A DNA stretch of 64,000 bases from the NCBI GenBank assembly GCA_004297725.1, contig SCUS01000147.1, forward strand, positions 31,068-95,067, given 5' to 3'. The notes beneath the pieces were generated by a model. It saw nothing but the letters and a program-made list of their open reading frames with translations. It did not search any database and had not been told where the DNA came from. Position 1 is the stretch's first letter, and every line of letters begins with the position of its first letter. The DNA is from Myxococcaceae bacterium. GTDB taxonomy: Bacteria; Myxococcota_A; Polyangia; Polyangiales; Ga0077539. Shown one piece after another: positions 42,263 to 49,917 of the stretch. Position numbers and translations under genes: made by a program.

Positions 42263-42381
42263 GCGCGGTCGTACCGGGGAAGCGAAAGGGGCTCCGCTGC
42301 GATGTGTAGAAGGGAAAGGGTTTCCAACCCGCGGGCACAGCGGACGACCCTGCGGACTGCGTTCGGGCTGAGCGCGGCCTC

Positions 42382-44238
42382 TCAGCGCCCCGCGAAGGTG
42401 CGCCCGCTGTCTTCGGAGACCATCAGCACCCGGTACGGCGTCTTCTCCTCGACCACCCGGGTCGGCGGGGGGGTGTTCCCCTCCGCCCTCGCGCCAGGAA
42501 CCGGCTCGGTGCGCTGGGTGATGGTGTCGCCCTCGATCCACGCCGCCAGCGCCCGACCCTGAGACACCCCTCGCAGCACCTCCACCGAGCGCACCGTGTT
42601 GGCCGCAGGAACCAGCGATCCCACGTAGCCGCCGGGCTCCCACTGCGTCGACTGCAGCGGCCGCCGCCAGGCCCGCAGCGCCACCGGGTGCGCCGCGATC
42701 GCCACCAGGCCGTCGTCGACCAGCAGCACCTCGCGCAGCCGGGCGCCCCCGTCGTAGGGCAGCATCGGAACCGTCTCCACCGTGGGCTCCCTCCCCACCG
42801 GGAAGGTCACCACCACCGTGTTCGCCTCCATCGTCGGCGGATCGCTCACCATCAGCGCGCGCCCCGCGTCGCAGCGCAGCGTCGGGTCGAGGCCCCACGC
42901 GCCCGTCGTCGTGCCCTGCGCCACCCGGAGCTGCTCTCCCTCGATGCGCAGCACCGCGACCCCGGAGGCGCCCATCAGGGCCACGTAGCGCACGCCGTCC
43001 GACCCGCAGGTGAGCAGCCGCTGCACCGAAGGGAACACCACCGGCTCACGCCTCGGCCCCGGCGTCACCGTGAGCCCGCCCGGGGTGACCGCGACGACGT
43101 GCTGCTCCACCGCGAGGTCGAGCGCCCTGGGTCGCAGCGTGGTCACCCGCCAGCGCGTGGCGTCGAGCGGCTCTGGCGCGACCACGGCCCCCATCTGGCT
43201 CTCCGGGGCGCCCAGCGTGACGGGCTCGGACCACCGCCCCGGCTCGTCGAAGCGCACCGCCCGCAGCCTCACGGTGCCCTGGGTGCGGGTGAGCCACGCG
43301 AGGCCGTCGGGGCTCGCCGCGGCCTGCCAGTCGAAGGCCTCCCCGCGGCGCGTGACGCCGGGCTCTTCGGGAAGGGCGATGACCCGCGTCGACGGCTCGA
43401 GCGGGATCACCGCGCCGCCGTGCTCCGTCGAGGCCCTCAGGACGCCGCCGCGAGGAGGCTCCCTCCAGGCCACCGCGGTGCCCACCTCGGTGTCGCTGAG
43501 GGAGCGACGGTCGAAGTCCACCCGGTGCGTGCGGCCGTCGGAGAGCGATCGGTAGAAGTACACCGTGGGCGAGGCCAGCACCGCCTGATCGTGCACGACC
43601 GGCGCGGCGCGACCCTCCGGGGCGTCCACGTCGCGCCACCGGGGGACCTCCGGCGGCGGAGGCATCGGAAACTGCTCCTGCCGCAGGGGGAAAGGGGTCC
43701 ATCGGTCGCGGGTGCCCAGGGAGAGGTTGCGCACGTCGATGAAGAGCGACGCGAGCTGCGAGGGGAGGGTGCCGTTGTCGACGATGCGCATCAGCCCGGT
43801 CTGGAAGGCCACCGCGCTGCTCGTGGGGTCGTCGCCGGGGCGCTGCAGCCCGCGGCGCAGCAGCACGATGGTGTCGGTGATGCGGGGCGAGCGCTGCGAG
43901 GCCGACTGAAGCCGCTGGTCGAGCTCGTGGAGCGGGGCCACGCAGCGCGAGGGCCAGTCGTGCTCGAGCGACCCGGAGGCGTGCATCTGTAGCCACGAGG
44001 CGATGCGCGACGTCCAGCGGGCCTGCTGCGCGGAGGGGTCGTCCTCACGGAGGATCCAGGAGACGTCGGAGCCGAAGAGGCAGGTGGCCAGGGCGCGGGC
44101 GCTCTCCGCCGCCGGGCCGTCGCTGCGGATGACCTGCTGCTCGTGGCGCGTCCACTGCCGGCGGGTGAGGGCGGCTACCGTGATGAGCACGAAGAAGGCC
44201 CACGAACCCCGAGACGGTCGGACCTTGAACAATGCCAT
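42382..44238 (-). CDS. Membrane-anchored protein, beta-propeller-like, unknown function
   Basis: This 618-residue protein has a single N-terminal transmembrane helix (WAFFVLITVAAL, residues 13-24), a helical region to about 200, then repeated short strand motifs with SPDGLAWL, SDGVRYVALMG and SEDSGRTF. These resemble blades of a WD/BNR-type propeller. The end SEDSGRTFAGR recalls Asp-box (SxDxGxTW) repeats of sialidase-like propellers. It is the last of six same-strand genes, 15 bases after the acyltransferase stop. No function is evident. Confidence 0.6.
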   Translation of the reverse strand: MALFKVRPSRGSWAFFVLITVAALTRRQWTRHEQQVIRSDGPAAESARALATCLFGSDVSWILREDDPSAQQARWTSRIASWLQMHASGSLEHDWPSRCVAPLHELDQRLQSASQRSPRITDTIVLLRRGLQRPGDDPTSSAVAFQTGLMRIVDNGTLPSQLASLFIDVRNLSLGTRDRWTPFPLRQEQFPMPPPPEVPRWRDVDAPEGRAAPVVHDQAVLASPTVYFYRSLSDGRTHRVDFDRRSLSDTEVGTAVAWREPPRGGVLRASTEHGGAVIPLEPSTRVIALPEEPGVTRRGEAFDWQAAASPDGLAWLTRTQGTVRLRAVRFDEPGRWSEPVTLGAPESQMGAVVAPEPLDATRWRVTTLRPRALDLAVEQHVVAVTPGGLTVTPGPRREPVVFPSVQRLLTCGSDGVRYVALMGASGVAVLRIEGEQLRVAQGTTTGAWGLDPTLRCDAGRALMVSDPPTMEANTVVVTFPVGREPTVETVPMLPYDGGARLREVLLVDDGLVAIAAHPVALRAWRRPLQSTQWEPGGYVGSLVPAANTVRSVEVLRGVSQGRALAAWIEGDTITQRTEPVPGARAEGNTPPPTRVVEEKTPYRVLMVSEDSGRTFAGR

Positions 44239-44253
44239 CGCGCGTGGCGAACC

Positions 44254-45408
44254 CTACCAACTGCCCTCCCGACGCGCCAACCCCGACGGCGCATCGGATG
44301 CGATCCCAGGAGGGGGACCGCGGTCCGCCGGCGGCGGCGCGCGGTTGAGGAAGGGCCGCTCGCAGAGGTACCAGAACCCCTTGGCCACGGCGAAGAGCAG
44401 CGCCACCTCGAGCAGCCCTCGCACCCCGTCCGGCCACGCCTCGGGGACCATCATCCGGGCGAGGGCCCGCACCGGTCGGAGGTTGAACTGATGGGTCAGG
44501 TAGAGGCTGTAGGAGAAGGCCCCGAGCGCGCCCAGCCAGCGCCCGGGGGCGCTGCGGCAGAGCCGGTCGCTCAGCCCGCGAGAGGCGATGAGCACCAGCG
44601 CGAAGGCGCCCACGACGAACCACTCCTGATAGACGAAGCGCTCTCCGAGGACGCGGTCCTGCCACGGGCCCCAGGCCACCAGCGCCGAGAGCGAGGTCAG
44701 CAGCGCGAGCCCGGCGTCGATGGCGCGGCGGAGACGGTCGTGGCGGACGCGGCAGAGCCGGTAGAACACCAGCGCCCCGACGCCGAAGTGAAACCAGTAC
44801 TCCACGAAGACGCCGTAGGAGGTGCTCGGGAGGGCGATGTTCCAGAGGGCGGCGAGGACGGTGAGGGCGACGACGCCGGTGGAGAGCGGGCGCTTCAGGG
44901 CGGCGGTGAGCGCGATGAGCGCGGCGAACACCAGATAGAATTGTTCTTCGTAGTTCAATGACCAGAAGGCGGTCACCAGCAGCGAAGGGTTGGACGACGC
45001 GTGGCTCTGCGGGTGGCGCAGCAGCGAGAGCCACTGGGTCATGGTGACGTTCTGGATCCACAGCACGGGGGAGGGCGGAAACATCCCGGCGCGCCCCTGC
45101 AGCGTGAGCGCCGCGCGCACTGCCACCATGAAGACGAGCGCCAGAAGATAGGGGGGATAGATGCGACGCAGGCGCCGCCCCATGAAGCTGCGGAAGCCCA
45201 CTCCCCGGGCGCTGCTCGACTCCGCCGAGGCGGTGACGCAGTACCCGCTGATCACGAAGAACACCATGACCGAGTGCTGCCCGAGGTCGAAGTCCCCGGC
45301 GTAGCCGAGGTGGTGGAGCACCACTCCCGTCGCGGCGAGGGCGCGCCATGAGTCCAGCGCCCGGTAGCGCGTGGACCACGGCGGCGACGGTGGTGCGCTG
45401 GTGGTCAC
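44254..45408 (-). CDS. Acyltransferase-3 family membrane protein
   Basis: A GTG at 45408 overlaps the stop of the upstream gene (GTGA). It starts a 384-residue protein with RYRALDSWRALAATGVVLHHLGY, in which the paired His is the likely catalytic site of the family. VMVFFVISGYCVTAS and about ten transmembrane helices follow. Such enzymes O-acylate polysaccharides, lipid-linked sugars or peptidoglycan on the outer face of the inner membrane. It follows a GT87-like mannosyltransferase-type gene, so both may modify the same surface glycan. The longer upstream reading overlaps that gene and is rejected. Confidence 0.82.
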   Translation of the reverse strand: MTTSAPPSPPWSTRYRALDSWRALAATGVVLHHLGYAGDFDLGQHSVMVFFVISGYCVTASAESSSARGVGFRSFMGRRLRRIYPPYLLALVFMVAVRAALTLQGRAGMFPPSPVLWIQNVTMTQWLSLLRHPQSHASSNPSLLVTAFWSLNYEEQFYLVFAALIALTAALKRPLSTGVVALTVLAALWNIALPSTSYGVFVEYWFHFGVGALVFYRLCRVRHDRLRRAIDAGLALLTSLSALVAWGPWQDRVLGERFVYQEWFVVGAFALVLIASRGLSDRLCRSAPGRWLGALGAFSYSLYLTHQFNLRPVRALARMMVPEAWPDGVRGLLEVALLFAVAKGFWYLCERPFLNRAPPPADRGPPPGIASDAPSGLARREGSW

Positions 45409-46643
45409 GATGGGTCGGGCCCGTCCGGGTCGCGCTGTACCAGCGAGGCGACCATCAGCGCGGGGCCGAGCGGCTCGAAGTAGTTGAGGTGGCTCATCTT
45501 GTTGAAGGCCAGGAAAGCCAGGTCGGCCAGCACGAAGGCGCGCAGCGCGGAGGAGGCGTCGCCCCGGCGGGCCGAGCGCAGCGACCAGGCGACCAGCGCC
45601 GCCCCGAGCGCGTACCACGCGGGCCTGAGCGCGGAGGGGATCCACCCGGCCAGCGCCGATCGCTCGACGTCATGGGCGACGGCGTAGAAGAGCAGCGTGG
45701 CGGAGGCGAAGTCCGTGGCGCCCGCCAGCAGGGCCGGGGTGAAGACCAGGGCCGTGACGAGCGCGACGCCCACGGCGAAGCGACGCCGCGCCTCGGGCCG
45801 GTCGTAGAGGGCGACGCCCAGCGAGGCGACGAGCAGCGCCCCGGGGAAGAGCTTCATCCCGAAGGTGGCCGCCGCGAGGGCGCCGCTCAGCCCGTAGCGC
45901 CTGCGAGCGAAGGCCGCGAAGGACCACAGGAGGGCCGGGGCGATGACGAGGTCCGTCGAGCACTCCTCGAAGAGCTGAAAGCCCAGCACGGGGTTGCATA
46001 GCAGCGCCGCCCACACGGCGCAGAAGGCGAGGGCGCGGTTGCCGGTCGGGAGCAGCGAGCGCAGCAGCGACGCGGAGGCGAGGAGGGTGAGGGCGAGGGC
46101 CGCGAGGAGGGTCACCCGCAGCGACGTGACGCCGTCGAGGAAGGGGGTGGCGGGGACGAAGGCCGCGGCCATCAGGGGGAAGTAGGGGTAGCCGTAGCGG
46201 TAGGGGACGCCCCGGAGGGTGACCGCCCCGTCGGCGCGGCGGACGACGCCCCGGGAGGGCTCGTGGACGATCTCGGTGCGCTGGCAGCGGAGCCGGTAGG
46301 GGTTGTCGCCGCGCAGCAGGGCGGAGGCGGCGCAGCGGGTGTTGTCGCCGATGTCGAGCACCGTCGAGCGGAAGTCGCGGAAGTGCGCGGCGTCCTGCCA
46401 GGAGCGGAGGAGGTCGATGGGGGCGACGGCGATCCAGACGAGGAGGGCGGCGGTGAGCAGGCGGGCGGCGCGAGGGGGGACCGTCGCCGACCAGCGGGCC
46501 GTGAGCGAGGCGGGGAGGGCGAGGACGGCGGCGAGCCCGAGGGTGAGCGCGCCGAGCCTCAGCCCGTCGAAGTGCTGAGTGCTTTGGAGGAATCGCCAGA
46601 GCGCGGCGAGGGCCGCGAGGCGGATGAGCCCTGACCAGGGCAT
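45405..46643 (-). CDS. Polytopic membrane protein, GT-C/GT87-like glycosyltransferase
   Basis: This 412-residue protein has about ten transmembrane helices. An early loop DFRSTVLDIGDNTRCAASALLRGDNPYRL contains acidic residues in the position of the GT-C catalytic Asp. RYGYPYFPLMAAAF and NPVLGFQLFEECSTDLVIAP also resemble GT87 (DUF2029) mannosyl/arabinosyltransferases, which use polyprenyl-phosphate sugars. It is 7 bases after the outer-membrane protein gene and overlaps the acyltransferase start, so it is part of the same transcript. The assignment is by topology and motif positions only. Confidence 0.65.
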   Translation of the reverse strand: MPWSGLIRLAALAALWRFLQSTQHFDGLRLGALTLGLAAVLALPASLTARWSATVPPRAARLLTAALLVWIAVAPIDLLRSWQDAAHFRDFRSTVLDIGDNTRCAASALLRGDNPYRLRCQRTEIVHEPSRGVVRRADGAVTLRGVPYRYGYPYFPLMAAAFVPATPFLDGVTSLRVTLLAALALTLLASASLLRSLLPTGNRALAFCAVWAALLCNPVLGFQLFEECSTDLVIAPALLWSFAAFARRRYGLSGALAAATFGMKLFPGALLVASLGVALYDRPEARRRFAVGVALVTALVFTPALLAGATDFASATLLFYAVAHDVERSALAGWIPSALRPAWYALGAALVAWSLRSARRGDASSALRAFVLADLAFLAFNKMSHLNYFEPLGPALMVASLVQRDPDGPDPS

Positions 46644-46650
46644 CGGAGGA

Positions 46651-48396
46651 TCAGAAGCGGGCTTGCGCCGTGATGCCGAAGCCGAGCTGGTTGGGCGACT
46701 GGAAGACGCGCACCTGGCGGGTTCCGGAGGCGTCGACCTGGAGGAGGGTGCTGTTCTGGTCGAGCACGTACTGCACCCAGAAGATGCCGGCCATGATGGT
46801 GGAGAGGTCCCACCGGAGCGAGGCGCGGGTGGAGATGATGGGCACCCGGTCTTCGCCCGGCGGCAGGATGGAGAAGTTGCCCGCGCGGCGGATGACCAGG
46901 GTGCGCGACGAGAGCAGCGAGCCCTCTCGCACGGTGGAGCTGAAGGTCGCGGGCATCTGCACGCCGACGATGAGGCTCGGGGTCATGTGGAGGCGCGCGA
47001 GGGTGTAGTCGACCTGCGCGGCGAAGAAGAGCTCGGGCTGCACCACCGCGTCGCTGGGGAGCGTCTGGAAGGGGATGAAGCTCGGCACGTCGCGCAGCAG
47101 GAAGGGGACATCCCGGAAGAGCCCGGTGAGGCTGGCGCCGAAGTACCCGGCCTTGAGGCGCCCCTGGAGCGCGCCCGCGAAGCCCGGCTGGATGGCGGTG
47201 CGCCCGGGGAAGTTGATGTCCGCGAGGTTCTGCGCCGTGGCGGTGACCTCGGCGGAGAGGGCGTACTGCACCGTGCCGGGGGTGAAGGTCTCCGGCGCGA
47301 AGGCGACGAAGGGCGCCGTCGGGTCGTTGCGGTAGAGCATCATGTCGAGCGACTGCGTGGTGCGCAGCCCCGACGAGTACACGGCGCGGGCGGAGGCGCC
47401 GAAGATGTACACCTGCTGGCCGCGCACCCCGGCGAAGTCGAAGCGCCCCTGGGCGAACCAGCCGCCCGAGAGGTCGAAGCGGAAGGAGTCTCCGGCGCGC
47501 AGGCCGAGGCCCGCGAGGCCGGCGTACTGGGTCTCCTCGACGCGCACCACCTCGATGTCGCGAGACGAGGTGACCACCTCCAGCGGAACCACGATGCCCG
47601 AGGTCTTGAAGCCCGCCCAGAGCGAGAGCCCGCCGATGTCGAGGGAGAGCTTCACGCCCGGCGCCGGGCCGACGCGGCGGGGGAACACGCTGTTGCCGCC
47701 CCAGGAGAGGTCCCAGAGGTAGCCCAGCCGGAAGCGGTCGGTGTCGAAGGGGAAGAAGGTGATCGCGAAGGCGTCGCGGTTGTTGCGCCCTTCGCCCAGG
47801 GCGTACGAGACGCGGAGGTAGGTGCCGGCGTCGTAGAAGGCCTGGTTGAGGTTGCCCGACCCGCTGGAGAGCGCCGCGAGGTCGACGCGGAGCACCAGCG
47901 CGGCCTCGGTGTTGACCCTCGGGATGAAGCCCGGGGCGCGGGCGTACATCGCCAGGTGGGTGAGGTTCTCTCGACCCGCGAAGCGGCTGTTGAGGGCGTC
48001 GAAGAAGAGCTGGTACTGCGATCGGTCGCCGATGCGGGGCAGCGGCGAGACGGGCACCCGCTGGCCGGTGGCGGCGAGCAGGTCGTCGTCGCCGAAGGTC
48101 CAGGTGATGCGGGTGTCGATGAAGTCGTGGCTGGTGCGCGGCGCGGCGCGGCCCTGGTCGCCCGCGGCGGTGCCCGGGCCCGCCATGCGGTCGGCGGGCG
48201 CGAGGGCGCCCTGCGCGGGCGGCGCCGGCGCCGGGGGGGTGGCCGCGGTCCGGGACGACTCCGGCGGCTGCGTCGGCGTGGCGCCCGTACCGGGCTGTAC
48301 CGCCGGCGGCTGCGGCTGCTGCTGCGCCCACGCGCCCGGAGTCCCCACCAACACTGCGACCAGCGCGCTGCGCCTCGCGATCGAACGGCGATTCAT
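46651..48396 (-). CDS. Outer-membrane beta-barrel protein with signal peptide
   Basis: ATG 48396 is chosen because AAGGG lies 8 bases upstream and a signal peptide (MNRRSIARRSALVAVLVGTPGAWAQ) follows directly. A Gln/Pro/Ala-rich linker (about 25-80) precedes about 450 residues of amphipathic strands such as RFDLSGGWFAQGRFDF and FFAAQVDYTLARLHMTPSL, ending GITAQARF with the terminal Phe of barrels. No plug or TonB box is seen. Its gene is preceded by two lipoproteins with extracellular nucleotidase-like features, so it may be a channel or anchor for their products. Confidence 0.75.
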   Translation of the reverse strand: MNRRSIARRSALVAVLVGTPGAWAQQQPQPPAVQPGTGATPTQPPESSRTAATPPAPAPPAQGALAPADRMAGPGTAAGDQGRAAPRTSHDFIDTRITWTFGDDDLLAATGQRVPVSPLPRIGDRSQYQLFFDALNSRFAGRENLTHLAMYARAPGFIPRVNTEAALVLRVDLAALSSGSGNLNQAFYDAGTYLRVSYALGEGRNNRDAFAITFFPFDTDRFRLGYLWDLSWGGNSVFPRRVGPAPGVKLSLDIGGLSLWAGFKTSGIVVPLEVVTSSRDIEVVRVEETQYAGLAGLGLRAGDSFRFDLSGGWFAQGRFDFAGVRGQQVYIFGASARAVYSSGLRTTQSLDMMLYRNDPTAPFVAFAPETFTPGTVQYALSAEVTATAQNLADINFPGRTAIQPGFAGALQGRLKAGYFGASLTGLFRDVPFLLRDVPSFIPFQTLPSDAVVQPELFFAAQVDYTLARLHMTPSLIVGVQMPATFSSTVREGSLLSSRTLVIRRAGNFSILPPGEDRVPIISTRASLRWDLSTIMAGIFWVQYVLDQNSTLLQVDASGTRQVRVFQSPNQLGFGITAQARF

Positions 48397-48426
48397 CGAG
48401 TACCCTTTCAACCTATGGATCGTCTG

Positions 48427-49917
48427 TCACTCTTCGGCGATCGACCGCTCGTGGAGGCAGCAGTCGCGCGGATGCTCGCACACCGTCTGGCCGTCGCCCG
48501 CCACCACGAAGTCGGCGCCGCAGCGGGGCTGGATGATCCAGTTGGGCCCTACCTGCTTGAGGGTCCCGGTCACCGTGGCCGTCGGGCCACGCAGGCGCTG
48601 CGGATCGAAATTGGGGTTCACGATGCGCGGCGCGATGGCCATGCGCGCCCGGGCGCCGGCGCCCATCGCGGGGAGCGTCACCGTGACCTGGCCGTAGCGG
48701 TTCCAGTTGCTCCACTCGGAGCAGTTGATGTCCGCGGCGCAGGCGTCGGCGCACTGGTTCTCTGGGCCGCCGTCGTAGGTGATGCGGCCGTCGGTGTTGA
48801 GGTCGCAGTTGGTGGCCCCCATGGAGGGGATGCCGTTGGGCGCGAGCCCGGGGCCCATGAGCGACGGCAGGAGCACCTCGCGCACGCGGGCCAGGGACGA
48901 CTCGTGGCGCTCCATGAGGATGTCCATGGCGAGCGTGGTCGGGGTGATCTCCACCGGGTCGGGGATGAGGCACTGCCCCGCGGCGGCGTCGTTGGGGCGC
49001 CACGCCAGCCCGATCTGGTAGCCGGGCTGCGCGAGCTGCGTGGTGCTGACGAACTCCGCGACGGACCCGGTGAGGGTGTCGATGAGGTCGCACGGGCGCA
49101 TGCCGTCCGGCGAACGGAAGTTGAACGAGTACAGGCTGTTGTAACAGGGCTGTCCGTCGCACGAGCGGTCGTCGATGTCCGTCACGAAGAAGCCCGAGTT
49201 GTCGGTCTGCGTGACGACCATGCGGTGCCGACGGTCGCCCGCCGGGGGGGCGTCGGGGGTGATCCGGCCGCGGAGGGTGACGCGCTCTCCGAGCAGCGGG
49301 GTGACGGCGCTGCGGCCCTGCACGTCGATGATGTTGGGGAGGCTGAAGAAGAGGGGCTCGCTGGTGCCGACGGCGTAGGAGCCGGCGCGCTCGGTGTCGT
49401 CGTTGGCGGCGGCGCAGCCCTGGTCGGCGGGGTAGTCGACGAAGCCGTCGCCGTCGTCGTCGCGGCCGTTGGCGCACGAGGGGGCGGGCGTGCGGCGCGG
49501 GTCGACGGGGGTGTACCCGACCTCCTCGGCCCAGATGCGGGACTCGCCGTAGCCGCGGGCCACGGTGACCTCGAGCCCGGTGGCGAGGCCGTTGGTGAGC
49601 TTGACCATGTTGCCCAGCACCGAGCCCTCGGGGCCCGTCACCGAGCGAAACACCCCGGGCGCCATGGAGAGCCGCACCCAGCCGTTGAAGCTGGTGACCC
49701 GGCGGTTGTCCCGGGCGCGCACCTCGATCTGCAGCTGCAGGGGGACGCCGTCGCTGGAGAAGGGGAGCGGGGCCGCGGCGGTGCCGCGGTTGCCGCCGGT
49801 GGTGACCTGCACCGAGGCCACGCCGCCGGCGCGGTCTTCCTGGTCGAGGTCGGGGATGGCCCCGCCGCAGCTGGCGAGCACGAGGGCGAGGAGGCTGTAC
49901 GAGCGCGCGGTCTTCAT
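48427..49917 (-). CDS. Lipoprotein with OB-fold nuclease-accessory-like domain
   Basis: The ATG overlaps the stop of the nucleotidase gene (ATGA). The 496 residues start with a lipoprotein signal LALVLASC (Cys17). CANGRDDDGDGFVDYPADQGC (about 145-165) is a myxobacterial calcium/Cys motif. VTLRGRITPDAPPAG, then RMVVTQTDNSGFFVTDIDD, resembles the OB-fold domain next to extracellular endonucleases of the ExeM/YhcR type. The nuclease catalytic domain is absent, though Cys-rich segments with DLNTDGRITYDGG follow. It may bind DNA or nucleotides at the surface for the partner enzyme. Confidence 0.6.
   Translation of the reverse strand: MKTARSYSLLALVLASCGGAIPDLDQEDRAGGVASVQVTTGGNRGTAAAPLPFSSDGVPLQLQIEVRARDNRRVTSFNGWVRLSMAPGVFRSVTGPEGSVLGNMVKLTNGLATGLEVTVARGYGESRIWAEEVGYTPVDPRRTPAPSCANGRDDDGDGFVDYPADQGCAAANDDTERAGSYAVGTSEPLFFSLPNIIDVQGRSAVTPLLGERVTLRGRITPDAPPAGDRRHRMVVTQTDNSGFFVTDIDDRSCDGQPCYNSLYSFNFRSPDGMRPCDLIDTLTGSVAEFVSTTQLAQPGYQIGLAWRPNDAAAGQCLIPDPVEITPTTLAMDILMERHESSLARVREVLLPSLMGPGLAPNGIPSMGATNCDLNTDGRITYDGGPENQCADACAADINCSEWSNWNRYGQVTVTLPAMGAGARARMAIAPRIVNPNFDPQRLRGPTATVTGTLKQVGPNWIIQPRCGADFVVAGDGQTVCEHPRDCCLHERSIAEE

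Noticed and set aside
42263..42381. Bidirectional terminator between convergent genes
   Set aside because: Only short imperfect pairings such as GGAAA/TTTCC are visible; not enough to call.
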